Assembly (NCBI GenBank): GCA_031257555.1
Contig: JAIROK010000002.1
Location: forward strand, 1-39,232
Direction of reading: 5' to 3'
DNA: 39,232 nt
Source: Campylobacteraceae bacterium
GTDB taxonomy: Bacteria > Campylobacterota > Campylobacteria > Campylobacterales > Campylobacteraceae
The position numbers were made by a program, and so were the translations under genes. Every line of letters starts with the position of its first letter. The first letter of the stretch is position 1. Below are positions 36,162 through 39,232 of the stretch, piece after piece. The notes under the pieces were generated by a model. That model had not been told where the DNA came from, ran no database searches, and worked only from the letters and a program-made list of their open reading frames with translations.

Positions 36162-36191
36162 ACGTCTGCATTTTTTACAAAAGGTTAAGTT

Positions 36192-36293
36192 TTGAGCGGC
36201 AGATATGAGTATTTTTGTGCCAAAGGTGCAGTTAAAATCACCAAAACGCTTAACAGACAGAGTTTTTATAATTCTATCGCAGGTTTAAATTGA
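36192..36293 (+). CDS. Candidate 33-residue leader ORF with TTG start
   Basis: The frame begins at TTG 36192, seven bases after AAAAGG (36179-36184), and ends at TGA 36291-36293. An in-frame TAA at 36186-36188 means no longer version exists. The peptide begins MSGRYEYFCAKGAVK and ends FYNSIAGLN. It matches nothing I recognise. It sits between a good promoter and the amino-acid ABC operon, 47 bases before the first permease. Bases 36184-36194, including the start codon, can pair with 36242-36254. It could be a leader peptide, an independent small protein or a chance ORF in an untranslated leader. Confidence 0.35.
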   Translation: MSGRYEYFCAKGAVKITKTLNRQSFYNSIAGLN

Positions 36294-36340
36294 GACAAAA
36301 ATATATCAGTTGTTTTAAACTAAAAAGGCAGTAGGGTTTC

Positions 36341-36985
36341 ATGGATTACGAATTGATGGTTTCAAGCATTCCGCTTTATGCAAAAGCTGCGTGTTATACG
36401 CTCTATCTTGCTTTTTGCGCCGTTGTTCTTTCGCTTATTATAGGGCTTTTTTGCAGCTTGGTTTTGTATTTTAAAGTGAGATTTTTAAGTTATTTCGTAA
36501 AAGCGTATATAGAACTTTCAAGAAATACGCCTCTTTTGATACAGCTCTTTTTTCTTCATTTCGGATTGAAAATCGAAGCGCACATCTGCGCCGTTGCGGC
36601 TTTGGCATTTTTGGGCGGAAGTTATATGGCGGAAGCTTTCAGGGGCGGACTTGAAGCGGTTGAAAAGATACAGATAGAATCGGCTCTTAGCATAGGGCTA
36701 AATAAATTGCAGTTGATTATCTACATAATAATCCCGCAAGCGCTCATAGTATCTTTCCCCGCTATCGGGGCAAATATGATTTTTTTACTGAAAGAGACGT
36801 CTGTTGTGAGTATCATCTCTATAACCGATTTGGTGGCTACGGCAAAAGATTTGATATCCGTATATTACGCAACCGATGAGGCGCTTTTAATGCTTGTAGC
36901 CTCATATCTTATCGTGCTGGTGCCGATATCGTTTGGGATTTGGTTTTTAGAAAAGAGGATAAAGTATGCAGCTTTTGGGAATTGA
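36341..36985 (+). CDS. Polar amino-acid ABC transporter permease (HisM/GlnP type), first
   Basis: A 214-residue inner-membrane protein with about five helices. The family block LSRNTPLLIQLFFLHFG follows the second helix. The EAA loop that docks the ATPase lies in the segment [23 protein letters not shown] (about residues 110-132). With its paralogue downstream it would form a heterodimeric channel for Asp/Glu/Gln-like amino acids. The nearby Peb1-like binding protein favours acidic amino acids. The ATG is preceded by AGTAGGG. It overlaps the next gene by 20 bases. Confidence 0.92.
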   Translation: MDYELMVSSIPLYAKAACYTLYLAFCAVVLSLIIGLFCSLVLYFKVRFLSYFVKAYIELSRNTPLLIQLFFLHFGLKIEAHICAVAALAFLGGSYMAEAFRGGLEAVEKIQIESALSIGLNKLQLIIYIIIPQALIVSFPAIGANMIFLLKETSVVSIISITDLVATAKDLISVYYATDEALLMLVASYLIVLVPISFGIWFLEKRIKYAAFGN

Positions 36986-37640
36986 CATTTTATTTGAGGG
37001 CATTAATATACAAAGGCTTTTGGGCGGTCTTTGGGTGACAGTCAGGATAGCTCTCATATCGGTTGCGCTCTCTATATTTTTGGGCACAATCATAGGAGTT
37101 TTCGCATCAAGCAAAAATATCATACTCAAATTTGTCTGCAAACTCTATCTTGAATGCGTGAGGATAATACCGCTCATAGTCTGGCTATTTGTATTTTACT
37201 ACGGGGCGGCAAGGGCTTTTGGCGTTTCATGGAGTGGCGAATTGACGGGGATTATAGTTTTTACTATATGGGGGAGCGCTGAAATGAGCGATTTGGTGAG
37301 GGCTGCAATTACCTCTTTGCCGACGCATCAAAGACAGAGCGCGTTGGCTCTTGGCTTAAACAGGTATCAGCTTTATGTTTACATCATAATACCGCAGGCT
37401 TTAAGAAGACTAATGCCATCAGCCATGAATCTTGTCACAAGAATGATAAAAACAACGCCTTTGGTTGCCTTGATAACGGTTGTTGAAGTACTTAAAATCG
37501 GACAGCAGATCATAGAATACAATGTTTTGAAAAATCCGCTCGCGGCATTTTGGGTTTATGGATTTGTATTCTTTTTATATTTTATCATCTGCTATCCGAT
37601 ATCTCTTGCCTCAAAGAGGCTTGAGAAAAAATGGCAGTAG
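36966..37640 (+). CDS. Polar amino-acid ABC transporter permease, second
   Basis: A 224-residue paralogue of the previous permease. It has [19 protein letters not shown] in the position of the first permease's NTPLLIQ block. The EAA loop is in [20 protein letters not shown], followed by [18 protein letters not shown]. Its ATG lies 20 bases inside the upstream gene, so the two are probably translated in step. It ends ten bases before the TTG of the ATPase gene. Confidence 0.92.
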   Translation: MQLLGIDILFEGINIQRLLGGLWVTVRIALISVALSIFLGTIIGVFASSKNIILKFVCKLYLECVRIIPLIVWLFVFYYGAARAFGVSWSGELTGIIVFTIWGSAEMSDLVRAAITSLPTHQRQSALALGLNRYQLYVYIIIPQALRRLMPSAMNLVTRMIKTTPLVALITVVEVLKIGQQIIEYNVLKNPLAAFWVYGFVFFLYFIICYPISLASKRLEKKWQ

Positions 37641-37650
37641 AGGAGAGGCT

Positions 37651-38385
37651 TTGTCACATTTATTAAAGATAAATCATCTTTACAAAAAGTTTGATGAGAC
37701 GGAGATTTTGCATGATATAAATCTCACTATTGACAAAGGGGAAGTTTTGGTCATTGTGGGACCTTCGGGGTGCGGCAAAAGCACGCTTCTTAGGTGTATC
37801 AATGGTCTTGAAGAGATACAAGGAGGTGATATTGTTTTTGAAGGTAAAAACATAAGCGGTAAAAATACAAAATGGAATTTAGTGCGTCAGCAAATCGGCA
37901 TGGTTTTTCAAAGCTATGACCTGTTTGCGCATATGAACATTTTGGATAATGTACTGTTGGGTCCGCTGAAAGTGCAAAAACTGCCAAGAAAAGAGGCGGA
38001 AAACAGAGCTCTTGCGCTGCTTAAAAGAGTGGGGCTGGAAGAGAAAAAAGACGCCTATCCAAGACAGCTTTCAGGCGGACAAAAACAGCGTGTTGCGATA
38101 GTGCGCGCGCTTTGCATGAATCCTAAAATCATGCTTTTTGACGAAGTTACGGCTTCATTGGACCCTGAAATGGTAAGAGAGGTATTGGACTGCCTGCTGG
38201 AACTTGCAAATACCGGTATGACTATGATAATAGTCACGCATGAGATGGCATTTGCAAAAGCTGTGGCGGATAGAGTTATTTTTATGGACGAGGGGAGGAT
38301 AGTTGAGGAAAATCTGCCTAAAGTTTTCTTTGACAATCCAAAAAGTGAGCGTGCGAAACGCTTTTTGAGCAAATTTAATTTTTAA
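37651..38385 (+). CDS. Polar amino-acid ABC transporter ATP-binding protein
   Basis: A 244-residue GlnQ-type ATPase. Walker A is GPSGCGKST at residues 37-45, the Q-loop MVFQSYDLF, the signature LSGGQ at 140-144, Walker B IMLFDE ending at 165, and the switch histidine is in VTHEMAFA. I choose TTG at 37651 ([14 protein letters not shown]). It begins where the family begins and has GGAG a few bases upstream. The in-frame ATG at 37558 would add 31 unrelated residues read from within the permease gene. Confidence 0.93.
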   Translation: MSHLLKINHLYKKFDETEILHDINLTIDKGEVLVIVGPSGCGKSTLLRCINGLEEIQGGDIVFEGKNISGKNTKWNLVRQQIGMVFQSYDLFAHMNILDNVLLGPLKVQKLPRKEAENRALALLKRVGLEEKKDAYPRQLSGGQKQRVAIVRALCMNPKIMLFDEVTASLDPEMVREVLDCLLELANTGMTMIIVTHEMAFAKAVADRVIFMDEGRIVEENLPKVFFDNPKSERAKRFLSKFNF

Positions 38386-38404
38386 TTTTTTAAAAGGAGA
38401 AAAA

Positions 38405-39232
38405 ATGGTTAGGTTGATTAGAATTTTACTTTTGTCTTTATTGGCATTTAGTTTTGGATTTAGCGCCGAGTTAAATCCTTCGTCTATCGCGGCGATTAAA
38501 GAGCGCGGCGTTTTGAGAGTTGCGGTTTTCAGCGATAAACCGCCCTTTGGATATGTGGATGCAAACGGGAAAAACCAAGGATATGATATCTACTTTGTAA
38601 AGCGTCTGGCAAAAGAGCTTTTGGGAGATGAAAATAAAGTAGAGTATGTTTTGGTTGAGCCTGCGGCTAGAGTCGAGATATTGGAAAGCGGCAGAGTGGA
38701 TATAGTTTTTGCAAATTTTACGGTAACCGACGAGCGCAAAAAAAGGGTTGACTTTGCAAATCCTTACTTCAAAACCGCTATCGGCGTTGTGTCAAAAGAG
38801 AATGAGCTTATAACCGACATCAAACAGTTAAAAGGTAAAAAGCTTATCGTCATCAGAGGCACGACGGCAGATGTCTATTTTACAAAAAATCACCCTGAAA
38901 TTACGCTTGTAAAATATGACCAGATAACGGAAGCTTTTCAAGCTCTAAAAGACGGAAGGGGCGTTGGCTTGTCTCAAGATAATGCGTTATTGTTTGCATG
39001 GGCTTTGTCAAATAAAGGCTTTCGTGTCGGCGTCGGCTCTCTTGGAAGCGTTGATCCTATAGCGCCTGCCGTTAAAAAAGGCAATAACGAACTAAAAGAG
39101 TGGATAAATGCCGCGCTTACGAAACTTGGCAAAGAGAATTTTGCGCATAAAGCTTATGAGGCTACGCTAAAACCTGTTTACGGCGACACTGTTGATCCTA
39201 ATGATCTGATAGTTGAGGGCGGAGTTTTATAA
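38405..39232 (+). CDS. Periplasmic amino-acid binding protein, Peb1-like
   Basis: A 275-residue family 3 solute-binding protein. The signal peptide ends FSA before ELNPSS. The conserved segments follow: IKERGVLRVAVFSDKPPFGY, the ligand-arginine region RVDFANPYF, then LKGKKLIVIRGTTAD and the hinge near DGRGVGLSQDN. It resembles Campylobacter Peb1, which binds aspartate and glutamate. Specificity here is inferred from that likeness. AAAAGGAG precedes the ATG. The stop codon is the last three bases of the window, so a downstream operon partner cannot be excluded. Confidence 0.92.
   Translation: MVRLIRILLLSLLAFSFGFSAELNPSSIAAIKERGVLRVAVFSDKPPFGYVDANGKNQGYDIYFVKRLAKELLGDENKVEYVLVEPAARVEILESGRVDIVFANFTVTDERKKRVDFANPYFKTAIGVVSKENELITDIKQLKGKKLIVIRGTTADVYFTKNHPEITLVKYDQITEAFQALKDGRGVGLSQDNALLFAWALSNKGFRVGVGSLGSVDPIAPAVKKGNNELKEWINAALTKLGKENFAHKAYEATLKPVYGDTVDPNDLIVEGGVL

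Noticed and set aside
37558-37650. ATG start 31 codons upstream for the ABC ATPase
   Set aside because: These codons lie in the upstream permease gene and encode nothing ATPase-like; TTG at 37651 has a proper ribosome binding site.

Overview
The window is AT-rich, densely coded bacterial DNA from the phylum Campylobacterota (the former Epsilonproteobacteria). The main evidence is gene order. The run lnt/yajC-secD-secF-(DUF6394)-leuS-lptE-folC-M23 peptidase-bactofilin-mfd reproduces, from memory, the Helicobacter pylori order HP1551 to HP1541. A MagIII-type 3-methyladenine glycosylase and Peb1-like amino-acid ABC genes also fit this phylum. Genus cannot be fixed from the sequence alone.

Layout. 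Positions 1-120 hold the tail of an IS1595/ISXO2-type transposase and a likely right end of that element. A non-coding stretch follows, then lnt on the minus strand (427-1761). Lnt starts divergently inside yajC. From 1734 to 13301 lies one long plus-strand operon with overlapping or nearly abutting genes. It covers protein export (YajC, SecD, SecF), leucyl-tRNA synthetase, LPS assembly (LptE), folate (FolC), cell shape (M23 peptidase and CcmA-like bactofilin) and transcription-coupled repair (Mfd). A second transcription unit (13417-15651) encodes a DUF815 ATPase, a YmdB-type phosphodiesterase and MagIII.

The accessory region is 15676-26436. It encodes a lipoprotein whose stop overlaps the start of a giant exported protein. 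The giant reading frame is broken by two nearby lesions: a 2-base deletion near 22003-22009 and a TAA at 22102-22104. Restored, it would be about 3377 residues. Its order would be a signal peptide, an alpha/beta-hydrolase-like domain with an AHSEG elbow, a DUF2135-like segment, and 16 cadherin-like repeats interleaved with three beta-propellers. I count seven blades in each propeller, and each propeller is directly preceded by a cadherin-like repeat carrying a conserved cysteine pair. This is the least ordinary part of the window.

Downstream is a minus-strand unit rpmB-kch-argJ-DUF465 (29440 to 26579). It is followed by a plus-strand amidohydrolase-fold protein and a tight rpe-trpF-dnaQ-DUF192 operon (30612-33054). 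On the minus strand come a deoxyinosine-type DNA glycosylase and ppk1 with a clear terminator. The window closes with a plus-strand polar amino-acid ABC importer (two permeases, ATPase, Peb1-like binding protein). These genes are visibly richer in G+C than the rest, and a possible 33-codon leader ORF precedes them.

Several starts are non-ATG and are supported by ribosome binding sites or gene junctions: GTG for lnt, and TTG for mfd, dnaQ and the ABC ATPase.
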